A program made the position numbers and the translations under genes. A stretch of DNA of 64,000 nt from Flavobacteriales bacterium (lineage in GTDB: Bacteria > Bacteroidota > Bacteroidia > JACJYZ01): positions 248,001-312,000 of the forward strand of contig JACJYZ010000002.1 of the NCBI GenBank assembly GCA_020635855.1, read 5' to 3'. Positions 43,120 to 53,400 of the stretch are shown here, piece after piece. How positions within the stretch are numbered: position 1 is the stretch's first letter; each line of letters opens with the position of its first letter. The notes beneath the pieces are model-generated. The model ran no database searches and had not been told where the DNA came from. It saw only the letters and a list, made by a program, of their open reading frames with translations.

Positions 43120-43955
43120 TCCGGGTTTTCTGTATCGGTTAGGGTGGAATCGGAGGGTGCCGGCATTTTTACGGAAGGTACTTTGCTGGCATTGTTGGTA
43201 TAGTAAACGTCCACCGATGACCCCTGGTAAACATTTAGGTCCCATGTGGGTTTTGGGGTTTGGTTGTAGATCACCGCCAGGGAAGTATCTGTGATCTCAC
43301 CGTCCGGATCGGGTACGGTGGCACCCAGGTTGAGGAAATTGGCTTCCAGTTTTTCACGGGCTTGTTCGAGGGTCAAACCGTACAGCAGCGGAACAAATGT
43401 TTTTTCACTGGCGATTCCGCCACCGGCAACCAGCACGATGGAAGCACCGCGTGGCACAGAAGTGCCGGCCTTTATCGGTTTACCCCGGTATATTTGCTTC
43501 AGCACCGCATTTTTTTCAATGCTGGGAACGATCTGCACGGAATCAATGCGCAAGTCGTATGATGCCAGGATTGACTTTGCTTGTCGCAGGCTCAAACCGG
43601 CCAATTCGGGCATACGGATTCTTTCCGAGAGCTGTGCATTTACGGTGAGGTAAATCTTCCGGCCTTTCTTTACCCGGCTATCCGCCTTGGGGTTCTGATC
43701 GAGTACGGCTCCTTTTTTGGCAGACAGGTCAAATACCGAGTCGATGATCTCATACCCCACTTCTTTATCGGCAACGAATTCATCCAGGTTGTCGATGTTT
43801 ACCCCTTTGAAGTCGGGTACGGCCACCGATGTGCCGTGAAACGTATAGCTGTCCAGCCATTTCATGGTTAACCAAAGCGATACTGCCGCAATCCCGGCCA
43901 GGATCAACAGGTTGATAAAAAACGCTTTGCTTGTGAGGAATCGGAACAATTGCAC
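43116..43955 (-). CDS. PASTA-domain membrane protein
   Basis: The 279 residues have one N-terminal membrane anchor (FFINLLILAGIAAVSLWLTM), then three PASTA domains (about 45-110, 112-185, 190-250; for example VLDQNPKADSRVKKGRKIYLTV). PASTA domains bind peptidoglycan fragments or related ligands in other proteins; no kinase or transpeptidase domain is attached here. It begins 9 bases after ddl, which supports a link to cell-wall synthesis, and overlaps the T9SS gene by 4 bases. Confidence 0.9.
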   Translation of the reverse strand: MQLFRFLTSKAFFINLLILAGIAAVSLWLTMKWLDSYTFHGTSVAVPDFKGVNIDNLDEFVADKEVGYEIIDSVFDLSAKKGAVLDQNPKADSRVKKGRKIYLTVNAQLSERIRMPELAGLSLRQAKSILASYDLRIDSVQIVPSIEKNAVLKQIYRGKPIKAGTSVPRGASIVLVAGGGIASEKTFVPLLYGLTLEQAREKLEANFLNLGATVPDPDGEITDTSLAVIYNQTPKPTWDLNVYQGSSVDVYYTNNASKVPSVKMPAPSDSTLTDTENPE

Positions 43956-43964
43956 GGTTTGGTT

Positions 43965-46643
43965 TTATGCTTTTACTGGGTTGTTCATTTGGGTTCTGAG
44001 TGCCCCAAATTCCATAATTTTATCAATGAATTCAAATGGCTTGTACCCGTTGATGGCTGTTTGGTGAAAGATACATGTTGCCGGTGTCATGCCTGGCAAC
44101 GAGTTCACTTCAACAAATATTACCTCCACCTTTCCATCTTTCCAGGTTCTTACAAAGGCATCGATTCTTGCATAACCTTGTATGTTCAGCAGGGAAGCCG
44201 CTTTTTCAAAAATCTCCCTCACCTGATCGGATATGGCTTGTCGTTTCTTCGGATCGGAGTTGTACCGCGCCGGTGTGATGTTCTGACCTTCACCTGCGAG
44301 GAATTTTTCTTCCAGGGAAAGCACATCTCCCTCGGTAAGTGCTTCAGAAGCCTCGAACACTTCGTAACGGATATGGCCGTCGCGATCCAGGTGCGTAAGC
44401 AATCCACCGGTAATTTCCAGGAAGTGGTCCGCACCTTCCTTGGAAATCAAGCTTTCCACAAGGAAGGTTTTCTTATGTGTGAACTCCGCGTGGTTGGTTA
44501 CACCGAGCATTTTTGCATCGGAAGGCGAGATTTCATCCTCGCTGCGGAAGAACGTGCGTGCGTATGCTTCCAGTTGCTCCCGGTTTTTGATTTTGATCAC
44601 GGCCGAACTGCAGCCGTCGTCCACCGGTTTGGCGATGAGGGGATAGTTGAATCCCTTTTCGATGTCCATCATCATGGCTGCCGGGTCGGCTGCCCATTCT
44701 TCTTTTTCCACCAGCCTGTGGTTGGCTACGAGGAAGCCATGTTCCCTGAGGATTTGGTTGGTTTTGTACTTGTCTATCGTAACCGAGGAACTTTCCGGGC
44801 CCGAACCGTTGTAGGGAAGCCCCAGTTTTTCCAGTTCCGCTTGTACTGCACCATCTTCTCCCGGGCGACCATGAAGCGCGATGAAGACGGCATCCACTTT
44901 TGACTTCAGCGTTTCATAGTTGATCTGCTTCGGCTCAAAATCGAATGCGTGGTGACTGAACTTACGGGTGACGCCGGAAGCCCGTTGGATGATATCCCTG
45001 ATCACTTCATGGATATGGAAATGCGTGGCTTTTTCGCAGATGTCATCGGCATTGTCCTTCAACAAAATGTTGATCGGGATTTCGTAAAGGGCGTGGGCAT
45101 TTTCATCCCCCGTGAGGAAAATGGGAACCGGGAGATAGGTACTGGAAGACGCCAGTTTTTCATATACGTTGCGTCCGCTTTCCACGGAAATGTGCCTTTC
45201 AGAAGAGTATCCTCCCAGGATGACCGCGATTTTTGTTTTTCCATCCTCCGCTGCTCTTTCGGCGGCCAGCAGTTCGTCCATTCTGTTCAGCAAGCCATCC
45301 AATACGCCGGTTTGGCGGAATGTCCGCTTCCTTTGTACGAGGGATGTTTGGATGATGTAGCTAAGGAATTGGGAGGGGTTAAGTCCGATTTCCGCTGCCT
45401 GGTGAAAGAAGAACGATGACGGCATCATGCCGGAGGTGGTGTTGGGATCGTTCAGAAATACGGTTCCCTCTTGTGTGATAAATCCGTCAATGCGGGCATA
45501 CACATCAAAAAACAATGCATCGAACAGTTGTTCGCATGCCTGCCGGATGGCGTTGATCTGGTTTGTTGGCAGATCAATGGGTGTGATCTTGCGCGAAAGC
45601 CCGGGCAGGTATTTCGAACGGTAGTCGAACAGGTTGCCGCGCTTGCGTATTTCCGTTGGCGGTAATGCCATGGGTGCGCCATTCTCGTCTTGTATCACGA
45701 TGCAGGAAAACTCGCGGCCCTCAATGAAAGCTTCGATCAGTACGTCTTCTTCACCATCCACACTTTCCAGGGTTGCGGGGGTGTTATTTTCATCAAACCA
45801 GCTTGTGAGTGTTTTCAGCAATGCATCGGGATGGTGAATGATTTGTCGGTTGCAGAACAAGGGCAAACCCAGGTTTTCCCTGAAATCACAAAGGCGTTTG
45901 ATATAGTGCACCTTATCCTGAATATCTTCCCACTCTTTCTTTTCGAGCTGCAGATAGAAAAAACTTTTGTCGAGTGCTTTTTGAAAGGCAACCGGATCAT
46001 TTTCCATCAGGATGCTCACCCCGATGGAAGATCCCTGCCGGGCTGATTTCACCACCAGGGGGAAGCCCACTTTTTCTTCCGCTTCCCTGAACAAATCTGT
46101 TTTTTGCCCGCGCCAGGATTCCCTGCTTACCTGCATGTATCGGGGTGATGGAAAACCGGCGGTGTCCATCCATTTGCGTTGAGCCACCTTGTCGATTGCG
46201 ATGGAAGATGGAAGGATGCCCGAACCGGTATAGGGAATGCCCAGGTATTCGAGCATGCCCTGAATCCTGCCGTCTTCGCCATATGTGCCGTGCAAACACA
46301 GGAAGGCGATGTCCATGTGATCCGCCAGTTGTTCGGGGGCGATATGTTTACCCAATTTGTCTGTGAGCGCACCATGGCTGTGTTCCGTAATGCTTTCGGC
46401 GTATACCTGGAATCCATGGGCGGACTCCGGTACCATGTCAGAGGGTGGGTAGAAATCGCGGATGCTGCCTTTGTATATGTAAGGCCATTCGAGCAGGATG
46501 AATCTTCCGAAGCTGTCAACAAATACCGGTACCGGTTCGAACAGGGATTTGTTCAAATTGTCATACACCGTTCGTCCGCCTGCGAAAGAAACTTCCCTTT
46601 CCCTGGACGCACCACCGAAAATAATTCCAACCCTGATTTTCAT
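43965..46643 (-). CDS. ddl: Tandem-fused D-alanine--D-alanine ligase (two ATP-grasp halves)
   Basis: Ddl joins two D-alanines for peptidoglycan. This 892-residue protein is about 2.5 times the usual length and has two complete Ddl-like halves (about 1-440 and 470-892). The N-half keeps LHGTYGEDGRIQG, the phosphate loop GSSIGVS and the omega-loop FDYRSKY, but its terminal motif is LNDPNTTSGMMPSS instead of E-x-N-x2-PGMT. The C-half keeps LHGRPGEDGAVQ and FVEVNSLPGMTPAT but has GCSSAV in the loop and no YDYxxKY. Each half has thus changed different active-site parts. I start at the ATG (46643), not the GTG at 46655. It is first in the ddl-PASTA-T9SS-pseudouridine synthase cluster. Confidence 0.9.
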   Translation of the reverse strand: MKIRVGIIFGGASREREVSFAGGRTVYDNLNKSLFEPVPVFVDSFGRFILLEWPYIYKGSIRDFYPPSDMVPESAHGFQVYAESITEHSHGALTDKLGKHIAPEQLADHMDIAFLCLHGTYGEDGRIQGMLEYLGIPYTGSGILPSSIAIDKVAQRKWMDTAGFPSPRYMQVSRESWRGQKTDLFREAEEKVGFPLVVKSARQGSSIGVSILMENDPVAFQKALDKSFFYLQLEKKEWEDIQDKVHYIKRLCDFRENLGLPLFCNRQIIHHPDALLKTLTSWFDENNTPATLESVDGEEDVLIEAFIEGREFSCIVIQDENGAPMALPPTEIRKRGNLFDYRSKYLPGLSRKITPIDLPTNQINAIRQACEQLFDALFFDVYARIDGFITQEGTVFLNDPNTTSGMMPSSFFFHQAAEIGLNPSQFLSYIIQTSLVQRKRTFRQTGVLDGLLNRMDELLAAERAAEDGKTKIAVILGGYSSERHISVESGRNVYEKLASSSTYLPVPIFLTGDENAHALYEIPINILLKDNADDICEKATHFHIHEVIRDIIQRASGVTRKFSHHAFDFEPKQINYETLKSKVDAVFIALHGRPGEDGAVQAELEKLGLPYNGSGPESSSVTIDKYKTNQILREHGFLVANHRLVEKEEWAADPAAMMMDIEKGFNYPLIAKPVDDGCSSAVIKIKNREQLEAYARTFFRSEDEISPSDAKMLGVTNHAEFTHKKTFLVESLISKEGADHFLEITGGLLTHLDRDGHIRYEVFEASEALTEGDVLSLEEKFLAGEGQNITPARYNSDPKKRQAISDQVREIFEKAASLLNIQGYARIDAFVRTWKDGKVEVIFVEVNSLPGMTPATCIFHQTAINGYKPFEFIDKIMEFGALRTQMNNPVKA

Positions 46644-46671
46644 GCCGGTATACACCTGATTTGGCTTTGTG

Positions 46672-46679
46672 CAAATGTA
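46672..46679 (-). promoter_or_regulatory. Candidate Bacteroidota -7 element for ddl cluster
   Basis: TACATTTG matches TAnnTTTG, 28 bases upstream of the ddl ATG at 46643. A TTG occurs upstream at a 16-base spacing, shorter than the consensus. Confidence 0.4.
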
Positions 46680-46707
46680 CTCAGACGGAGATTAACAACC
46701 TACCGAG

Positions 46708-46741
46708 TTTGTGGTTTGTCGTTTGTGGTTTGTCGTTTGCC
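46708..46741. repeat. Short tandem repeat of GTTTGTGGTTTGTC
   Basis: About two and a half copies of the 14-base unit GTTTGTGGTTTGTC lie between rdgB and ddl, just upstream of the ddl promoter motif. It is probably slippage-prone sequence; a regulatory role is not shown. Confidence 0.6.
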
Positions 46742-46776
46742 CGTGTGCCATGGCTTTGGTGAAGGATGGCCATTCA

Positions 46777-47370
46777 TCATGCGTCATTCGTAACCCGTAA
46801 TTCTTTCAGGAATGCGGTCAGTTTTTCCACCGCCCTGGCACGATGGCTGATCTGATTCTTAGCGTCCATCGTCATTTCCGCAAAAGAAAAGGCATGGCCT
46901 TCCGGCTGAAAGATCGGGTCATATCCGAAACCCTTTTCTCCTTGTTTGTGTTCCAGGATGGTTCCATTCACTTTGCCTTCAAAGAGATGATGGTTGCTGT
47001 TCATGATCAGGGCAATAATCGTACGGAAGCATGCCGAGCGGTTGGTATGATCTTTCATTTCCTCCAGCACCCGCGCCATGTTGTCTTCGGCGCGGCATTC
47101 AGGTCCGGCATACCTGGCTGAGTATACGCCGGGTCTGCCATTCAGGCTTTCAATCTCCAGGCCGGTATCGTCTGCAAAGCAGTTGACCCCATACTTGTCG
47201 GCCACGTAACGGGCTTTTTCAAGTGCATTTTCTTCCAGTGTTTCGTGGGTTTCCGGTAGTTCTTCCCGGCAACCGATATCTGACAGGCTTCTGACGGTGA
47301 CATCATCTCCCAGTTTCCGCCGGATCTCTTCCAGCTTGTTGAGGTTGTTGGTGGCAAATACAATTTCCAT
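46777..47370 (-). CDS. rdgB: dITP/XTP pyrophosphatase (HAM1/RdgB)
   Basis: This house-cleaning enzyme hydrolyses deaminated purine triphosphates to monophosphates. The 197 residues show the entry motif FATNNLNKLEEIRR, the acidic site EENALEKARY and FADDTGLEIESLNGRPGVYSARYAG, GFGYDPIFQPEG and the C-terminal SHRARAVEKL. The start is the ATG at 47370. It is the typical length for the family. Confidence 0.95.
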   Translation of the reverse strand: MEIVFATNNLNKLEEIRRKLGDDVTVRSLSDIGCREELPETHETLEENALEKARYVADKYGVNCFADDTGLEIESLNGRPGVYSARYAGPECRAEDNMARVLEEMKDHTNRSACFRTIIALIMNSNHHLFEGKVNGTILEHKQGEKGFGYDPIFQPEGHAFSFAEMTMDAKNQISHRARAVEKLTAFLKELRVTNDA

Positions 47371-47375
47371 GGTAC

Positions 47376-47383
47376 CAAAGGTA
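47376..47383 (-). promoter_or_regulatory. Candidate Bacteroidota -7 element for rdgB
   Basis: TACCTTTG matches TAnnTTTG only 5 bases before the rdgB ATG, so a transcript from it would be nearly leaderless. No clear -33 element. Confidence 0.35.
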
Positions 47384-47411
47384 CGCATCGTGTGAAAACA
47401 CCTGACCGCGG

Positions 47412-50400
47412 TTATTTTCTAAGGAAATGTTTGTGGAGTACCTGGCTGCCGTAGGTAAGCTGGCAGGTGTAGAATCCTTTGGCAAAAGTACGTGCGCTGA
47501 ACGTCAACCGGTTCAAACCGGCAGGCGCTTCACCGGCAAACACCTGGATCATTTGCTTGCCGTCGGCGTAGTAGATGGTCAGTGTCACGTCTCCCTCGGT
47601 AGGCAGGATGAAGTCGAGATGTACCTCATCATCTGCCGGGTTCGGATACGGATTCAGCAGCAGGGGTTGCTGTTCATCTGCCGGGCATTGAATGTTGTTG
47701 GACGGAACGTCATCCGTTTCTCCGTTCGGGTTTTGCGCCTCTGCACATATATACGAGAAGGTACCTGATGGAGGCAATTCCAGTGCGCTTACGAATGTAT
47801 AGTGAACCAGTTCGCCTGTTTGTATCAGACCGGTCCATTGTTCCCGGATGGAGTGACCATTGTCTGTGCGCAACAGCAAGTCGGCGCTGGTGATGTCCCT
47901 CGTACCGAAGTTCACCATATCTACCGATACGCTGACGTATCCGCCGGATGTGGTGGTATAAACCTTCACAACGGCCAGGTCGAGGATGGGCTGCATCACC
48001 TTGATCGATTTTGAAATGGAATCGAGGCAACCATAGGTGTCAATTGCAATCAGTTGGATGTTGTAGATCCGGATGTCGGAGAATGTGTGGCTTGGGTCGC
48101 TTTGTTTGCTGGTGCCGCTGTCGCCAAAGTTCCACAGGTAGTTAACTGCGCCAGCACTTGTATTGGTGAAGTTCACCTTCAGCGGTGGTGCGCCGTAGGT
48201 GGGATCGAATGTGAAGTCGGGTGATGGGGGTCCATGGATTTCCACCTGTTGGGTTGTACTGCCCACACAACCGGCGGAGGAAGTTACTTCCAGCATCACA
48301 TCATACCGGCCGGAATCCGCTACCGTAAATGTGGCCTGGTCTCCGGTGGCTGTGCCATGTCCTTCAAAGACCCAGTTGAAATCAACCAGGCTGTCATATG
48401 CCACATAGCTGGAATCTTGCAGGGTGAATGTTTCCCCCATACAAAAATCGGTTCCACTGAAATAGGCAGTGGGTAATTCATGGATCACCACATTTTCCCG
48501 GAGGGTGTCGGTGCATCCGCTGTTGGCGGTTACAATCAATGTTACCTCGTATTCACCGGCCTGGTCATACAGGTACACTGGGCTCGCATTGGTGCTGCCC
48601 GGTTTTCCGTCTCCGAATGTCCATGTACGTCCTGTGGATGTCCATGGGAAAGGGATGATTGAAATGTCGGCAAACTGGATGATCTCACCGTCACATACCT
48701 CGCTGTGTTCAAAGGCGGCTTCCGGTGAGGGTCTGACCGTTACTTTACCATATGTGGTGTCTTTGCAGTTGGCATTTGTGGTCGCAATCAATTGCACGGA
48801 GAATATTGAGTCCAATCCGTACACATGCACCGGGTCGGAACCTGTTCCCGTGTTGCCGTCGCCAAAGCTCCATTCCCAACCGGTAACAGGGTCGTCTCCC
48901 CGGTAATTCTGGCTCTGGTCGTGGAATTGAGTAGGACCATTTTCGCATGCAAACAGCGATTGAAAATGTGCCAGCGGGTTGGGGTATACTAGCACCGAGT
49001 CCAGGTAATCTCCGGTACATCCGGTATTGGTTACCACATGCAGGGAGATGTGATGCCATCCTGTATCCGCATACATGTGATTCGGGTTGATATTTGTACT
49101 GGTGCTTCCGTCACCGAAATCCCATTGCCATATGTTAATTGCATCCGGGGGTGAGACACTCGAAAGGTCTGAGAATGATGTGCTCTGATTCTCGCAGGTT
49201 TGGGTGGATGAGAACAGGGTGAACGGAGCTTTTCCGATGATGCTGTCTACCACCACGGTGTCTCTTGCCACGCATCCGTTGATGTTAACAGCTTCCAGCC
49301 AGTAAGATCCTGTGGTTTGAACCGTCATGCCTTTGGTGGTGGAACCGTCTGACCACATGTATTGGGTAACGTTGTCTCCGCCGATCTGGATAAAGAGTTC
49401 ATTGCCGGAGCAGAAGTTGGTGTCGGGGCCGAGTGACATGATGGCCGGGAATGAATCCATTTGTAAAGTAAGGGTATCCAGGTAGTGGCATCCCAGTGTA
49501 TCGTACATGTCTGCCACGTATGTTCCCGGTCCTGTGATCTGCAGGTTTCTGGTGGTGTCGCCGGTATTCCAGGTATAGTCGTAAATGGGATCCAGTTCCA
49601 GGTCCCAGGTAATGGTGTCTCCAAAACAGAATGCGGATACGTTTGGCTTGATGTGATGCGTAAATTGCACCTCTACGGTATCACGGGATGTGTGTGCGTA
49701 AGGATTTTGTACTTCTACCCAGTACGTGCCGGAAGCATTTATTTTGATGGATTGCGTGGTGTCTCCTGTGCTCCATAGGTAAGAAGCATATCCGGCTCCG
49801 GCGTCCAGTGTGGTGTCACAGAAACCATAGACGATGTTGATGTCGGATCCAAGTGTAACGTCAGGTATGACATTGGCAGGAAAGTATCGTTTCCGGAGGT
49901 AATTTTCCACCTGGTATCTTTCATCGGAAGAGAGCCTTCTGTCGTAGAGGATGATCTCGATGATCTCTCCGTTGAAGTTGGACCCGCCTCCGTTCCACCG
50001 TCCGAGTGTATACCCGTCGGCGGCATGAGTAGAAGTGCTGTTAGTGTTTGTTCCTTCGGCAAAACCGTCTTTGAAGAATCGGGCCTTGGGGGTAGAATCG
50101 TTGCTGCTGACCACGGTGATGATATCGTAATCGGTAGTTGCCACGGCGTTGTTGAACATGCCTTGTCCACCGCCCCCAACGGCCCAATGGGAATACTTAC
50201 CGGAAGCATTGCCTGAAATGCTGAAGTTGGCGGAAGTTCCGGCCGGTGCATTCTGGAAGATCCAGTTGTAGCTTTTGTGCGCCCTGATGCGCGACACCAT
50301 GAAGAAGGTATACTTGGTGATGCCACCCAGGGCACCAGTACCGGTCATGAAATCATTTGTTCCATCGAACCGAATGGAAGGATGGTTATTGACCCCTGGT

Positions 50401-53400
50401 TCGGCGGGTATGTATAGAGGTTTGCTTGCATCGGTTGCTTGTGATGCATTGCGTCCGTTTCCAGACCTGTCGAAGATGGTGGAGACGGTATCGTTTGTTT
50501 GAGCCACCGAATCGGACCTCAACCAGAGGGCTATTCCAGGAATGAGATCAGGAGAAACAATAGAGAAAGATGAAGAAGCCGACCAGTTTGAGTGATTGGT
50601 GCCGTCGAAGAACCGTACTTTCCAATAGTAAGATCCACCGGGTAGAACAGCCGTATAATCAGGGTTGTTCAGGGAACTGTCTCGCAGGACCGTTGAAGTA
50701 AAAGCAGGATCATCAGCGATGAACAGATCATAACTTGAACCGCAGGGACTTGTTTGCCAGGAAAGAGAGACACTTTCAGGATCTTCAAAGCCGTAAGGGG
50801 GTGTATACAGCAGTGGTGTTTGAGTAGCAAGGTCCGTAATGTCGATGTTGTAATCGGTGGAGTCTTTACATCCGAAATGTGTAGAGATCACATGATGGAT
50901 GTTGAAGTTTCCTTGTGAAGAGAAAGAATGAACGGTGTCTTTACCGGTAGCCATGTTGCCATCGCCGAAGTCCCAGCTCCATAGGATGATGTTGTCCAGG
51001 GAGTCGGTTTGAGCGAAAGCCGAACAAGGCAGCGGCGCATTCATGCATGTGAACCCAACGGAAATGGAATCGATGACAGGAGGTTTTGCGACATACACCT
51101 GTTTGGTGAACGGAGCTGCACACCCCGAGTCGGTGGTTACAGTGAGTGTCACCAGGAAGGTGCCCGATGTACCATACGCATGAATCGGCGAACCAATGGT
51201 ATCTGTGTTACCATCACCGAAATCCCAGTTCCAGTTCACGATGTTGCTGGGATCGTTCGGATGAGATTGGTCTGTGAATGGGGTTGGCATACCCAGACAA
51301 ACCGTATCCGTTGAAAAGGAAGAGGTGGGTGCTGTTCCGTTTACCGTTACCGCAATGGTGTCTCTGGCTATGCATCCGAGCGAGTCATGAACTTCCACCC
51401 AGAAATTTCCACTTGTTGTTAGCACCAGCGTATCATGGGTGCCACCCGTACTCCATAAGTAAACAACGGCCTGATCGTAGCCGGAAATCAAACCAATGCT
51501 GTTACCGCTGCAGAGGGTTGTGTCATTTCCCAGGCGTGTATGACTGGGAAAGCTATCCATTACAAATGTGAGTGTGTCTGAATAGGTAACACATCCGTTG
51601 GAATCGGTGATCTCGGTAAAGTAGCTACCCGGTACCGATGTGGTGAGAACCTGACTTGTGCTTCCGTTGCTCCAGTTGAAGGTATAGTTACCGGTCAGGT
51701 TCGGATTCCAGGTGATGCTGTCTCCCTGGCAGAATTGGAGCTGGGCTGGCATCTGAATGGCCGGGAATGTAACTGTGATGGAGTCCCTCGAAGTATGTCC
51801 GTAATCGTTTGTCGCACTTACCCAGTAGGTGCCGGTTTGGTATGCCTGTATGGATTGTGATGTTTCTCCCGTGCTCCAGAGGTAAGTGATAAACCCTGAT
51901 CCGGCATCCAATGTAGTATCGCAATATCCATATGCTACGTTTACATCCTGACCCAGGTTTACATCCGGTTCAAGTGTAGAAGGGAAGTATCGGTTTCTGA
52001 GGTAATTTTCTACCTGATAGCGTTGCTCGTCGGAAAGCAAAGTATCATAAATAATGATCTCTGCAATTTCACCATTGAAGTTGGAACCTCCGCCGTTCCA
52101 CTGCCCAATGGTGTATCCCGCTGCACTGTGCGTGGTTGTGGCGTTGGTATTCGAACCGGTGGCAATACCGTCGGTGTAAAACCTGGTTTTGGGTATTGAA
52201 TCGTTGGATGATACCATCGAAACGATGTGGAACTGATTGTCGACGGTGGTGCTGAAATTCGCACCGCCGCCTCCGCCTGTCGCCCAGTGGCTGTAGCGTT
52301 GAGTTCCTCTGCCTGCCAGGCTGAAACTGGTGGACACACCTGCGGGTGCATTTTGGTATATCCAGTTATAATCCTTGTGGGTCGTGATCTTTGAAACGAT
52401 GAAAAAGGAGTAATTTTTCATGTAACCCAACGATGCAGTACCGGTCATGTATTGATTGCTACCGTTGAATACAACCGACGGGTGGTTGTTGATGCTGGCA
52501 ACCGAGGGATTTACCAACGGACGATTGCCCAGTAAAGTCTGCATGGCATCATAGCTGTTCCCGCTCCGGTCGAAGACCGCATTCACCGTATCTGATGATA
52601 GGGAGAGGGAGTCTGACCTGAGCCACAGGGTAAGTCCGGGAATGGTAAGCGGATCGGTAATATGAAATACTGACGCGGCTGACCATGGCGACAGGGATGT
52701 GCCGTCCGAGTAACGTACTTTCCAGTAGTATGTGCCCGGTGCAAGCGGCACCGAAACGAACGTGCTTGTTAGTGAGTCATTGAAGTACGCACTGTCTGCA
52801 AATGTTACATCTGTTGAGACCCACACCTGGTATATGTCCAGACATGGGTTTTGTTCCCATTGAAGGTTAACCGGGCTGAATGCATTGTAGTTGTAAGGCG
52901 GCTGAACTAAACCGGGTACGGTGGCGGTGATATCCGTGATTTCAATGGCCCGCGACATCGAGTCTGAACATCCAAACACGGTTGCTACCTGCAATTGTGG
53001 TGTGAATGACCCGCTGGTGGCATATGTGTGTACGGTGTCTTGTTGTGATGATACAAATCCGTCTCCGAATGTCCACAACCATGTGTTGATGGCATCTACG
53101 GAGTCTTTTGAGGCCCAGCCGTTAAAGGTGGTTTGCGTACCGCTGCAAAGATTCATTATGGCCAGTGAATCAATATATGCAGGTTGCGCAACATAAACGG
53201 TTTTCGAAGTCAACCCGGCACATCCCGAGTCGGTGGTTACGGTGAGTGTCACATTGAAAGTTCCTTTTGAAGCGAAGGTGTGTTGCGGATTCTGCACCGA
53301 ATCGGTAGATGCATCACCGAAATCCCATTGCCATGAATCGATGTTGCTGGCATCGGTAGAGTAGGACAGGTCTGCGAAGGTAGTTGGTAGTCCCAGGCAG

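Noticed and set aside
43950..44903. 317-residue plus-strand open frame
   Set aside because: Antisense to ddl with no family-like sequence.
46644..46655. GTG start for ddl four codons upstream
   Set aside because: The ATG at 46643 begins directly before the conserved IRVGIIFGG motif, so the extension is unnecessary.
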